DNA of 7,998 bases from JBEINZ01 sp040377825 (GCA_040377825.1 JBEINZ010000148.1:1-7998), one strand, 5' to 3'. Positions 1-6,998 are shown, numbered from the stretch's first letter. Made by a program: numbers and translations. The notes: generated by a model not told the origin, from the letters alone.

Positions 1-70
1 GTTCCTTTTGCCCTTCGACCACACCCCACCCAACGCAAGCCATAGCGCGTGCGCGGAGTCCCTACAAGAA

Positions 71-107
71 CCGCCAGCGTGGCGGGTCGTTCCGGGGATG
101 GCGGAAC
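71..107 (-). other. Tandem small hairpins downstream of the MGMT-like gene
   Basis: Two adjacent inverted repeats lie 37 bases past the stop codon of the MGMT-like gene. Bases 89-94 (gttccg) pair with 102-107 (cggaac) around a 7-base loop, and bases 71-76 (ccgcca) pair with 81-86 shifted by one (tggcgg, 80-85) around a 3-base loop. Neither is followed by a T tract on the minus strand, so this is not a standard rho-independent terminator. It may still protect or end the mRNA. Further left, at the window edge, the minus strand reads AAGGAAC (1-7), which could be the ribosome site of a gene just outside; this is only a guess. Confidence 0.25.
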
Positions 108-144
108 CAGACGCGTCCGCAACCCCAAATCCGTCGCCCCGCCT

Positions 145-639
145 TCAAACTTCAATCAATCGATCGGGGAGGCGGGCCTCGTAGTCGAACACCGCCAATT
201 GTCGACGCAGCGGAGAAATCTTCACGCCTTCCGCTTCAAGCAACATCGCCTGCTTTTCCACCCCGCCCGGAAACTTCGGATTGAGAAATCCGCCGGTTTT
301 CAGAACGCGCCACCAGGGCGTCAATTCGTCGTGCCCGACCCCGTGGAGACGGCGTTCTTCCGCGGCGCGCGCGCTCATGTTGAGGAAGATCGCGGTTGAG
401 ACCGGACACGCTACCGCGACCATGTGGCGACGGGCCAGCGCTTGGCGAAGCGTATCGAGGGTGACCACCTCGCCGGGGCCGATCTTTCGCACCAAGGCGT
501 CCACCTCGGCGGGCGACGACACGACCATCGCGCCGCCGTTTGCCTCTCGATACCCCGGCGCGCCCCGCGGGATGATGTGAACGATGTGCGGTTCTCGTCC
601 TGCGTTCATATGATCGAGCGCGGTTTTCTTCTTGGCCAT
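145..639 (-). CDS. MGMT/alkyltransferase-like protein lacking the active-site cysteine
   Basis: This 164-residue cytoplasmic protein resembles the DNA-binding domain of O6-alkylguanine-DNA alkyltransferases. Residues 45-71 (AEVDALVRKIGPGEVVTLDTLR and following) match the start of the MGMT winged helix, and PGGVEKQAMLLEAEGV (124-139) matches its conserved end. Where repair enzymes carry PCHRV, this protein has PWWRV (108-112), so neither the alkyl-accepting cysteine nor its histidine is present. By eye, the arginine finger of the recognition helix aligns with Cys78 in ACPVSTA (77-83), and roughly 14 extra residues separate that helix from PWWRV. ATL proteins also replace the cysteine with tryptophan but normally keep the histidine. 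A DNA-binding damage sensor or a repurposed domain is therefore more likely than a repair enzyme. I chose the ATG at 639 over one nine codons upstream because AAGGAGG lies 4 bases before it. The gene stands alone, with an AT-rich region upstream. Family assignment is fairly sure; function is unknown. Confidence 0.82.
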   Translation of the reverse strand: MAKKKTALDHMNAGREPHIVHIIPRGAPGYREANGGAMVVSSPAEVDALVRKIGPGEVVTLDTLRQALARRHMVAVACPVSTAIFLNMSARAAEERRLHGVGHDELTPWWRVLKTGGFLNPKFPGGVEKQAMLLEAEGVKISPLRRQLAVFDYEARLPDRLIEV

Positions 640-643
640 GAAA

Positions 644-650
644 CCTCCTT
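644..650 (-). promoter_or_regulatory. Strong ribosome binding site of the MGMT-like gene
   Basis: The minus strand reads AAGGAGG four bases before the ATG at 639. This near-perfect Shine-Dalgarno sequence decides between that start and the in-frame ATG at 666, which would make the ribosome site part of the coding region. Confidence 0.8.
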
Positions 651-689
651 GCCTTGGGATGTCCAAACCTTAGCGGCAATCACCGGGGG

Positions 690-945
690 AGGAGAATAAG
701 AGGAGTTTGTTCACTGTTTGTTTAAACCTTGATCCCATTTGAATCTGCTTGGTTCACTGTCGGAAAAAATCTTGTTGAATGACTTATATGAACATCTGAG
801 CCGAAGATCAGCGATCATGTGGTCTGGCCCAAAACCACAGGTTATCAAGAATACACCTTTGGTAGATTCGGGCTTCATTTTCCATCGAAGTTAAAATCAT
901 TGAATGTCAGATTTTTTTAAACAATTTATAGTTGCCCCAAAGGCG
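690..945. other. AT-rich gene-free island
   Basis: I counted 90 G or C bases in the 240 bases from 701 to 940 (38% GC), against about 70% in a sample of the operon (43 of 60 at 4501-4560). No reading frame resembling a protein is visible on either strand. It holds a 9-base direct repeat, gttcactgt, at 709-717 and 752-760, and a weak hairpin at 818-839 (tgtggt pairing with accaca). A run of T and A at 911-930 is promoter-like, but I could not find a well-spaced pair of -35 and -10 boxes. It probably contains the promoter of the leftward MGMT-like gene and perhaps one reading right. It may instead be a remnant of acquired DNA. Confidence 0.45.
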
Positions 946-1116
946 GCTTCGTCTTTCACGTATTCGAGGCAATCTATTCACGATCGATTCCGTTTACCCG
1001 TTTACGCTCACCCCCAGTCATGGAATTTCTAGGCTCGAGACAAGCCGTGCGGTGAAGTCGATAATCATCGCGGTCTTTCCGGACTGGCGACTTGCACGGG
1101 CCGCGTGGTCCAAACC

Positions 1117-1339
1117 TCGCCTCTCCCTTGAGGCGAATGAGGCACGCAGGCTCCACGCCATGGTGGTGGCGGCAGGTCGGCGAAGCTAAGCTAAGCCCTT
1201 TCTGGGCCCTGTCCTAAGGTCCGAGGCGGAGTTATCGAGACCCTTCCGCCGACGGCTGGTACGACGTCATCATTAGTCCATTTTGCTGAGACCAAATGAC
1301 TTGAGGCCTTCTTCGAAACCCGAAGAAGGCCTCTTTTTT
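1117..1339 (+). ncRNA. Candidate small RNA ending at an orphan terminator
   Basis: No protein gene precedes the strong plus-strand terminator at 1303-1339, so some transcript must end there. The stretch before it contains a series of hairpins: tcgcctc/gaggcga (1117-1123 with 1130-1136, perfect 7 bp), gccc/gggc (1195-1198 with 1204-1207), and ggcgga/tccgcc (1225-1230 with 1245-1250). The only rightward frame of any length starts with TTG near 932 and ends at 1189. Its product is not recognisable and has no good ribosome site. I do not recognise an Rfam family: it is not a tRNA, and I saw none of the hallmarks of tmRNA or 4.5S RNA. The 5' end is unknown, and the start given is only the first clear hairpin. 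The alternative is the 3' end of a longer, degenerate transcript from the AT-rich region. Confidence 0.3.
1303..1339 (+). terminator. Rho-independent terminator
   Basis: A perfect 13-bp inverted repeat (gaggccttcttcg at 1303-1315 with cgaagaaggcctc at 1321-1333) encloses a 5-base loop and is followed by six T residues (1334-1339). The T tract is only on the plus strand, so it ends rightward transcription. It stands before maf, not after it, and insulates maf from whatever is transcribed upstream. Confidence 0.9.
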
Positions 1340-1502
1340 CGTCCCGACACCGCCGGCTTGAAAGCGAACCGCCCCGGCGGTTCCCATCCGCGGACCGATC
1401 GGCTAGACCAACAAGGAAGAAAGCCTGTCCCGCTCGGATCGTCGCGATCAGCGCCATGCCCGGTCCGTCGGTTACGCCATGTTGAACCCTGATCGAGACC
1501 TC

Positions 1503-2156
1503 ATGACCGAAGCCGGACGAAACCGCCCCGCCCCCAGGCTCATCCTTGCTTCCGCCTCGCCCCGGCGGTTGAGCCTTCTGCAGCAGGTCGGCATCGAACC
1601 TGATGATCTTAGGCCCGCCGACGTTGACGAGACGCCGCGAAAGTCCGAACTGCCGCGCACCCTCGCCGCGCGGTTGGCGTTTGAAAAGGCCAAGGTCGCC
1701 CATGGTCGGGTTGCTGAAGAGCCGGAATGGCAGGGTTCGCTCATTCTGGCAGCCGATACGGTCGTCGCGGTCGGCCGGCGGGTTCTCGCCAAGGCGGAGA
1801 CAACGGACGAGGCGGTCGATTGCCTGCGCCTGCTCTCGGGCCGCTCGCATCGGGTCTGGACCGCGGTCACGTTGATCAATGCGCGCGGCGTGGCCCGTTC
1901 GAGGCTTGTGGAAACGCGGGTTCGATTCAAGCGGCTATCGCACGACGATATTGAAGGCTATCTCGACTCGCAGGAATGGCGCGGCAAGGCAGGCGGATAC
2001 GCGATCCAGGGCATCGCGGGAGCCTTCGTGGTCAAGATCACGGGGTCGTATTCGGCGGTCGTCGGGCTGCCCTTACAAGAGACGCTGGCGCTGCTTGACG
2101 GTGAAGGTTACCCGACCCGCGTGGGCTGGAGCTCGCCGTTCCTGCCGGGGCCGTGA
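1503..2156 (+). CDS. maf: Maf-family nucleotide pyrophosphatase (YhdE type)
   Basis: Maf proteins hydrolyse non-canonical or excess nucleoside triphosphates to the monophosphate and pyrophosphate. The YhdE subgroup acts on dTTP and UTP. The 217-residue protein has the family signature in order: LILASASPRR (13-22) binding the triphosphate, ADVDET (39-44), LAADTVV with the catalytic Asp85 (82-88), GKAGGYAIQG (161-170) and GSYSAVVGLPL (181-191). The last two motifs fit YhdE better than YceF. Length is normal for the family. An in-frame ATG at 1479 would add eight residues, but nothing like a ribosome site precedes it. The ATG at 1503 has a weak GAG five bases upstream and gives the usual short N-terminus. 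The gene is probably transcribed alone: a terminator lies upstream and the next gene is convergent, 2 bases past its stop. The leader (1340-1502) shows no clear promoter. Cytoplasmic. Confidence 0.93.
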   Translation: MTEAGRNRPAPRLILASASPRRLSLLQQVGIEPDDLRPADVDETPRKSELPRTLAARLAFEKAKVAHGRVAEEPEWQGSLILAADTVVAVGRRVLAKAETTDEAVDCLRLLSGRSHRVWTAVTLINARGVARSRLVETRVRFKRLSHDDIEGYLDSQEWRGKAGGYAIQGIAGAFVVKITGSYSAVVGLPLQETLALLDGEGYPTRVGWSSPFLPGP

Positions 2157-2176
2157 AATCACGCGGCACGCCCGGC
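2144..2176. repeat. Inverted repeat spanning the two convergent stop codons
   Basis: The stop codon of maf (2154-2156) and the stop of the hydantoinase gene (2159-2161, opposite strand) form the core of the palindrome cgtga-aa-tcacg (2152-2163). An outer pair, gccggg (2144-2149) with cccggc (2171-2176), can close a larger hairpin with an uneven internal loop. No T tract follows on either strand. It could act as a bidirectional roadblock or 3' mRNA protector, but may be chance. Confidence 0.3.
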
Positions 2177-3589
2177 CGGCACGGCATAGGGCGAAAGCTG
2201 GCGCCTCAAGAAGCGGCCGTTACCCGGGGTGCCGAGGATCCTGCCCTCTTCGCAGACGATCTCGCCGCGCAGGATTGTCATGATCGGCCAACCGGTTACG
2301 GCCAGCCCCTCATAGGGGGTGTAGTCCGATCCGTGATGCAGGATCTCCTGGCGTATCGTTTCCTTGCGGTTTGGATCCCACAACACGATGTCCGCGTCGA
2401 AGCCGACGCCGATCGAACCCTTCCGCGGATAAAGCCCATAGATCTTGGCATGGTTCGTCGAGGTCAGCGCGACGAATTCATTAACTGTAATTCGACCTTC
2501 GGCGACGCCCTTCGAGTAGAGGATCGGCAACCGCGTCTCCACGCCGGGGATGCCGTTCGGGACCCATTTGAACGAGGTCCGCGCCTTCGGGTTCAGCTTG
2601 CCCTCGCTGCCCTCGTAGTAGAAGGGGCAGTGATCGGACGAGAAGGTCTGGAAGACGCCGCCGCGGATGCCCTCCCAGATCGCGTCCCATGAGGCATGGT
2701 CGCGCGGCGGCGGCGAGCAGACATATTTGCCGCCGCTCTCGTCCATATTGAGGCCCTTCATGTCCTCGGCCGTCAGGGCGACATATTGCGGACAGGTTTC
2801 GCCATAGACTTTAAGGCCGCGCTGCTGCGCCCAGCGGATCTGCTCCATCGGTTCCCGACCGGAAACATGAACGATCATGATCGGCACGTCGAGCAGTTCG
2901 CCATGGCTGATCGCGCGATGCGTCGCCTCGCGTTCCACGACCTGCGGGCGCGAAACCGCGTGGTAGTAGGGCGCGGTCTTGCCGGCGGCCTCCAGCTTTT
3001 CGGTCATGTATTTGATCGCGTCATAGCCTTCGCAATGGACCATGACGAGCGCCCTGCAGTCTCGCGCGCAGTCAAAGACTTCGAGCAGCTGGCGGTCGTT
3101 CAGGACCAGATCGTCATAGGTCATGAAGACCTTGAAGGAGGAATAGCCGTCGGCGACCAGCGCGGGCAGTTCCTGGCCGAGGACGGAGGGCGAGGGGTCC
3201 GCGATGATCAGATGGAAGCCATAGTCGCAATAAGACTGGCCGTCGGCCTCCTTGTGGTACTCCATCACCGCGGCGCGCAGCGAGGCGCCGCGCGGCTGCA
3301 GCGCGAAGGGCAGCACGGTCGTGTTGCCGCCCGCGATCGCCGAGCGCGTGCCGCTTTCGAAGCCGTCGGCCATTTTCGGGCCGCCGAAGGCCGGCTGCGC
3401 CAGATGCACGTGACTGTCGATTCCGCCGGGCATGACGAGGAGCCCGGAGGCGTCGATGACGCGCGCCGCGCTGTCAAGCGTGTCGGCAACCGCCACGATG
3501 CGCCCGTCGCGGATCGCGACATCGGCCCTAACCGTGTCGGCGGCCGTGACCACCGTGCCGCCGCGGATGACGAGATCGTAATCGTGCAT
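2159..3589 (-). CDS. hydA: D-hydantoinase / dihydropyrimidinase
   Basis: A cyclic amidohydrolase that opens the ring of dihydropyrimidines or 5-substituted hydantoins, giving N-carbamoyl amino acids. At 476 residues it is typical in length. All metal ligands of the binuclear zinc centre are visible: His60 and His62 in DSHVHL, the lysine that becomes carbamylated (Lys153 in SSFKVFMTY), His185 (MVHCEG), His241 (IVHVSG) and Asp319 (SSDHCPF). Tyr158 is the usual substrate-contacting tyrosine. GETCPQY (263-269) and CSPPPRD (291-297) are also characteristic. AAGGA lies 8 bases before the ATG. It is the last gene of the minus-strand operon, 23 bases after the GNAT gene. The hydantoin racemase two genes upstream argues for a hydantoinase role over plain pyrimidine breakdown, but sequence alone does not separate the two. 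Cytoplasmic. No carbamoylase gene follows; the convergent maf begins at once. Confidence 0.93.
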   Translation of the reverse strand: MHDYDLVIRGGTVVTAADTVRADVAIRDGRIVAVADTLDSAARVIDASGLLVMPGGIDSHVHLAQPAFGGPKMADGFESGTRSAIAGGNTTVLPFALQPRGASLRAAVMEYHKEADGQSYCDYGFHLIIADPSPSVLGQELPALVADGYSSFKVFMTYDDLVLNDRQLLEVFDCARDCRALVMVHCEGYDAIKYMTEKLEAAGKTAPYYHAVSRPQVVEREATHRAISHGELLDVPIMIVHVSGREPMEQIRWAQQRGLKVYGETCPQYVALTAEDMKGLNMDESGGKYVCSPPPRDHASWDAIWEGIRGGVFQTFSSDHCPFYYEGSEGKLNPKARTSFKWVPNGIPGVETRLPILYSKGVAEGRITVNEFVALTSTNHAKIYGLYPRKGSIGVGFDADIVLWDPNRKETIRQEILHHGSDYTPYEGLAVTGWPIMTILRGEIVCEEGRILGTPGNGRFLRRQLSPYAVPAGRAA

Positions 3590-3612
3590 GGGGCTTTTCC
3601 TTCGTCGCGTTG

Positions 3613-4464
3613 TCAGCCGAGTTCGTAGGACGTGATGCCGTAAATGCGGGCGAGTTCGAGATGAGGCGCCGGGCCACGATACATCCGTGCGGTTTCGAAC
3701 ACGGATGTTAGCCCATGGCGTTCGGCGAGGCGTCGAGCGGCCAGATTGGCCAGCGGCGCGTCGAGCCCGATCGGCAGATTGGCCATCCGCGCGGCGAGCG
3801 TTCGAAACAGCGTGTCGGCGATCGTTTCGTTATCGGCGAAGAGCGGACCGAAGCGGGCGCTGGTTTTGCCCCGCCTCAGAACGGCATAGCCACGCACGAG
3901 GCCGTCCTCGATATAGGCCCGAGCGATGCGCGAACTTGTCTCGTCGATCCAGGGGGCGACGAACGGCTCCCGCGTTCCGGGAAAGAGCGGGCGCTCATAG
4001 GCGATGATCGCTGGCAGATGGGTTGCTCCGATTGGAACGACGCGCGGGTCCGCCGGGTCCTCGATCTTCACATGGCCGAGGTAGCCCGCGTTGTTATAGG
4101 CCCAGACGAAGCCGCTTTTGCGATAGTTGGCTTGCTGGGCGACGACGCCGTCGAGCCCGATCACGCGGTCGCCGAGCCGCGCGAGACCGGCTTTCCACGT
4201 CGCCAGACCCAGCCCCGTGCCGCGCAGGTCCGGCCGGCAGATGTAGAAGCCGAGAAAGCCCATGGCCTCGCCGTAGCGCACGACCGAGACGCAGGCGGCC
4301 GGCTCACCATACTTCCGCGCCATCAGGAAGCCGCTGGGGTCGTAATTGTAGAACACGTCGGGATCGCCGAGGCCGAGATCCCAGCCTTCGCCCCGCGCCC
4401 AGCCGACCATCACGTCGAGTTCCGCCCGCGTTACGGCAGCGATCGTGATCCCGTCCATGGTCAT
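3613..4464 (-). CDS. Two-domain GNAT-family acetyltransferase
   Basis: Predicted cytoplasmic N-acetyltransferase of 283 residues, about twice the size of a single GNAT domain. The N-terminal half carries the acetyl-CoA pyrophosphate-binding motif RGTGLG (81-86) after a typical beta strand (FLGFYICRPDLR). It is followed by GLDGVVAQQANYRKSGF (103-119), a signature I associate with GNAT proteins that carry a second C-terminal GNAT-like domain (PF18014 type). Residues about 150-275 would be that domain. The acceptor substrate cannot be read from sequence. The start overlaps the racemase stop as ATGA (4461-4464), suggesting translational coupling. A second ATG at 4458 has a run of six G residues at better spacing and may be used instead. 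A longer upstream frame is only the shadow of the racemase gene. Its place between racemase and hydantoinase suggests it acts on the same pathway, perhaps on an amino-acid product. Confidence 0.85.
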   Translation of the reverse strand: MTMDGITIAAVTRAELDVMVGWARGEGWDLGLGDPDVFYNYDPSGFLMARKYGEPAACVSVVRYGEAMGFLGFYICRPDLRGTGLGLATWKAGLARLGDRVIGLDGVVAQQANYRKSGFVWAYNNAGYLGHVKIEDPADPRVVPIGATHLPAIIAYERPLFPGTREPFVAPWIDETSSRIARAYIEDGLVRGYAVLRRGKTSARFGPLFADNETIADTLFRTLAARMANLPIGLDAPLANLAARRLAERHGLTSVFETARMYRGPAPHLELARIYGITSYELG

Positions 4465-5198
4465 CCCCCCGGGGCGAAGGCGGCGAAGCTGCCGGCATAG
4501 GGCTTCGCCAAGGGGGTCGCATAGCCGCCGCGCTTCGATGTGCGATGGCCGAGCCGGACGACCGCCTCCACCAGCGCCACCGCCGCCGCGACACCGTCGA
4601 CCACGGGCAAGCCGTGTTCTTCGGCAAGCTCGGCGGCGAGGTCCGCCATGCCAGCGCAACCGAGCACGATCGCTTCGGTGTGATCCTCGCGGATGGCCGC
4701 GCGGATCTCGTCGGAGACGCGCTCGCGGGCGCCCGAGCCGGGCTCCTCCAAGGCGAGCACGGGGATTTCGGCGGCCCGCACGCGCGCGCAGCGCGAGGCG
4801 AGCCCGTATCGCACAAGATTGTGCTCCATGACCGGGATCGCGCGTGACAACGTCGTCACCACCGTGAAGCGTCCGGCGATCAGGCTCGCGACATGAAATG
4901 CCGCCTCGCCGATGCCGATCACGGGCGTGGAAACAAGTGTGCGCGCCGCGTCGAGGCCGGTATCGTCAAAGCAGGCGATGACATGGCCATGCGCGCCGCC
5001 GGCGTCGGCTTCGCGGATGCGTTGGAGCATGCCGGGGATCGCGTAGGCCTCGTCGTAATAGCCCTCGATGGAGACCGGGCCCATGTCGGGCTGCGTGGCC
5101 TTGATCTCGGTTCCCGGCGCGGCGACGGCTTCGGCGGCGCGGCCGATCTTCTCGGTCATCGACCGGGTCGTGTTCGGATTGACGACGTGGATCAACAT
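4461..5198 (-). CDS. hyuE: Hydantoin racemase (Asp/Glu racemase superfamily)
   Basis: Cofactor-independent racemase that interconverts D- and L-5-substituted hydantoins so that a stereoselective hydantoinase can use both. The 245-residue protein has both catalytic cysteines in family context: Cys76 in VIACFDDTG (73-81) and Cys181 in VLGCAGM (178-184), matching the Cys76/Cys181 pair known from characterised hydantoin racemases. Other family landmarks are VNPNTT (6-11), GPVSIEGYYDEA (40-51), GIGEAAFH (95-102) and VDGVAAAV near the end. I chose the ATG at 5198, not the frame's first ATG at 5330, because GAGG lies 5 bases upstream and the product then begins MLIHVVNPNTT as in the family. The 44 extra residues would overlap the permease gene. 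It follows the permease by 7 bases, and the permease stop codon overlaps its ribosome site. Cytoplasmic. Other members of the superfamily (allantoin racemase, maleate isomerase) are less likely. Confidence 0.92.
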   Translation of the reverse strand: MLIHVVNPNTTRSMTEKIGRAAEAVAAPGTEIKATQPDMGPVSIEGYYDEAYAIPGMLQRIREADAGGAHGHVIACFDDTGLDAARTLVSTPVIGIGEAAFHVASLIAGRFTVVTTLSRAIPVMEHNLVRYGLASRCARVRAAEIPVLALEEPGSGARERVSDEIRAAIREDHTEAIVLGCAGMADLAAELAEEHGLPVVDGVAAAVALVEAVVRLGHRTSKRGGYATPLAKPYAGSFAAFAPGG

Positions 5199-5205
5199 GA
5201 TTGCC

Positions 5206-6108
5206 TCATACCATTCCCTTGCCGGCGTCGGAGCCATGGCGAGCTTGGCGACGCTGCAAGGCTTGGATCGCAAAGAGCGCCGCGAAGATGACGAGGAAAG
5301 ACACGGCCGTTGTGAGGGTGCCGAGCGCATAGATATCCGGCTTGGTGACCGTGGTCGTCAGGCCCTGAAGCTCGAGCGGCAGCGTATTGACCGGCCCGAT
5401 TGCCTGGCTCGACCGGGCGAGTTCGTCCCAGGAGAGCGTGAAGCCAAAGAGTCCGATGCCGATGACCGACGGCAGGATGATCGGCAGCACCACATGCCGG
5501 AATGTCTGCCACGGCGTCGCGCCGAGATCGCGCGCGGCCTCTTCAAGCCGGTGATCGAAGCGGTTGAAGATCGCGAACATGATCAGCAGGCCGAAAGGCA
5601 GCGTCCAGGTCAGATGTGCGCCGAGACCGGAGGTGAACAGTCCCATGCCTGTCGTCCATTCGTCGGCGAAGGTCTGAAAGCCGAGATCGCCGGCGTGTTT
5701 CTTGACGAGATCGTCGAACACACGGAATTCCAGGGCTATCCCGAGCGATGTGACGATCGATGGCACGATCAGGCTGGCGATCGCGGTGTAGAACAAGAAA
5801 CCCGAGCCAGCGAAGCGCTTGCGGAACGCCATGCCGGCGGCGACCGACAACACCACGGTTACGATCATGACGACGATGCCGAGTTTCAACGAGCGCATGA
5901 AGGCCGAGCCGATATCCACGACGCCGGCGCCGGAAAAAAGTTTCTGAAACCAAACGAGCGACACGCCGTTCATGGGGAACGTCAGTCCGCCCTCGGGGCC
6001 CTGAAACGACAAGATGAAAATCGCGATCATCGGGCCATAGAGAAATACGACGTAAGCGATGAAGAACGCGGCGAGAAAATAGAACGATTTCGGGCGGCCC
6101 TCGCGCAT
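5206..6108 (-). CDS. ABC transporter permease, PotC/PotI-like
   Basis: Inner-membrane subunit of a polyamine-family (spermidine/putrescine-type) ABC importer, 300 residues. Hydrophobic segments fit six membrane helices, with the first at about residues 12-34. The EAA loop that docks onto the ATPase is present: EEAARDLGATPWQ starting at 189, followed by the conserved VLPIILP (207-213). The stretch SFQGPEGGLTFPMNGVSL after helix 1 is typical of the PotC/PotI side of the pair. The start at 6108 is set by AGGAG eight bases upstream; an upstream extension in the same frame is the shadow of the preceding permease. The preceding permease stops 2 bases before this start, so the two are probably translated together as a heterodimer. 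Polyamine-type permeases also carry other substrates, and the downstream hydantoin enzymes suggest a cyclic ureide here (inference). Confidence 0.9.
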   Translation of the reverse strand: MREGRPKSFYFLAAFFIAYVVFLYGPMIAIFILSFQGPEGGLTFPMNGVSLVWFQKLFSGAGVVDIGSAFMRSLKLGIVVMIVTVVLSVAAGMAFRKRFAGSGFLFYTAIASLIVPSIVTSLGIALEFRVFDDLVKKHAGDLGFQTFADEWTTGMGLFTSGLGAHLTWTLPFGLLIMFAIFNRFDHRLEEAARDLGATPWQTFRHVVLPIILPSVIGIGLFGFTLSWDELARSSQAIGPVNTLPLELQGLTTTVTKPDIYALGTLTTAVSFLVIFAALFAIQALQRRQARHGSDAGKGMV

Positions 6109-6110
6109 GG

Positions 6111-6998
6111 TCAAAGCTCCTTGCGCACGTCGACGAGGCGCGCGAGCATCACGATGATCAAGAAGGTTATGCCGAGCAGGATGACGGCATTGGCCGCGGC
6201 GGCGGGGAATTGCAGCGCGTTCAGCCGGACCTCGATGATCTTGCCGGCCGCGGCGATCTGCTGGCCGCCCATCACGCCGATGGTGACGAAGTCGCCCATG
6301 ACGATCGTGATGACGAAGATCGAGCCGATCACGATCCCCGGCTTTGCCAGCGGAATGATCACGTTCCACAGCGTCTGCCAGCCCGTCGCGCCGGCGTCAT
6401 AGGCCGCTTCGATCAACCTTTTGTCGATGCGGATCATCGAATTGAAGATTGGCACGACCATGAAGAAGGTGAACAAATGGACCAGCGCCAGAACCACCGC
6501 GAACTCGGAAAAAAGCAGCCAATCGAGCGGTTTGTCGATGATCTTGGCATTGATGAGCGTGGTGTTGACGAGGCCGTTTCGTCCCAAAAGCGGGATCCAG
6601 GCGATCATGCGGATCACGTTCGATGTCCAGAACGGGATCGTGCAGATCAGCGACAGGACGATCTGCCATGTCTTCGACTTGATGTGGAAGGCTAGGAAAT
6701 AGGCAACGGTAAAGCCGATGACGAGCGTAAAAAGCCAAACCAGGAAGCACAGCTTCAAGGTTTTCAGGTAAGTCCTCAAAATCGTACAGAGTTCCGGCCA
6801 CTTCTCGACGCAGCCTTCAAACGTCTCGTAGTATCCGCGCGTGGTAAAAGCTGGGATCATCTCATATTCGTTGTAGTCCCAAAAACTTACCATGATGACA
6901 AAGGCAAGCGGGACGATAAAAAACACGACGAATACGAGCAACATCGGCCCGGCTTGGAGCCAGGTGACGAGCTTCGAAGACTCCAACTTCAGCGCCAT
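6111..6998 (-). CDS. ABC transporter permease, PotB/PotH-like
   Basis: First of two membrane subunits of the importer, 295 residues. The N-terminus is short and cytoplasmic, then about six hydrophobic helices follow (roughly 16-37, 82-104, 112-135, 165-184, 219-240, 266-286). The ATPase-docking EAA loop reads EAAYDAGATGWQ (197-208) and ends in VIIPL (213-217). The periplasmic loop after helix 1 has two cysteines, Cys63 and Cys71, in EGCVEKWPELC; a disulfide is possible. Only a distant GGAG (about 12 bases) precedes the ATG at 6998, so translation may be weaker than that of its neighbours. That would suit a membrane component made in smaller amounts than the binding protein. A 95-base gap with a stable hairpin separates it from the binding-protein gene. 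Confidence 0.91.
   Translation of the reverse strand: MALKLESSKLVTWLQAGPMLLVFVVFFIVPLAFVIMVSFWDYNEYEMIPAFTTRGYYETFEGCVEKWPELCTILRTYLKTLKLCFLVWLFTLVIGFTVAYFLAFHIKSKTWQIVLSLICTIPFWTSNVIRMIAWIPLLGRNGLVNTTLINAKIIDKPLDWLLFSEFAVVLALVHLFTFFMVVPIFNSMIRIDKRLIEAAYDAGATGWQTLWNVIIPLAKPGIVIGSIFVITIVMGDFVTIGVMGGQQIAAAGKIIEVRLNALQFPAAAANAVILLGITFLIIVMLARLVDVRKEL

Noticed and set aside
1..144. tRNA or other structured RNA at the left edge
   Set aside because: There is no acceptor stem pairing, no T-loop motif and no cloverleaf; only two short hairpins are visible.
900..935. Possible sigma-70 promoter (TTGAAT near 900, TATAGT near 927)
   Set aside because: The two boxes are about 21 bases apart, too far for a standard promoter, and at the usual 17 bases the sequence is a poor -10 match.
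932..1189. Plus-strand frame of 85 residues before the orphan terminator
   Set aside because: It begins with TTG without a ribosome site, has no recognisable motif and ends 110 bases before the terminator. I could not support it as a gene, though it cannot be excluded.
1437..1449. gatcg-tcg-cgatc inverted repeat upstream of maf as an operator
   Set aside because: Five-base arms of GATC-type sequence are common by chance, and no regulator or promoter context supports it.
1191..1850. Minus-strand frame of 219 residues crossing the terminator and maf
   Set aside because: It runs antisense through the conserved Maf motifs and through the terminator hairpin, with no ribosome site or recognisable product.
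2696..3628. Plus-strand frame of 310 residues opposite the hydantoinase
   Set aside because: The hydantoinase on the other strand has every catalytic residue. The antisense product resembles no protein and is a mirror frame.
5068..6402. Long plus-strand open frame (444 residues) opposite the permease genes
   Set aside because: It lies antisense to two clear permeases and the racemase. Its product is low-complexity, rich in D, R and E, with no recognisable domain. Such frames arise from codon bias in GC-rich coding DNA.
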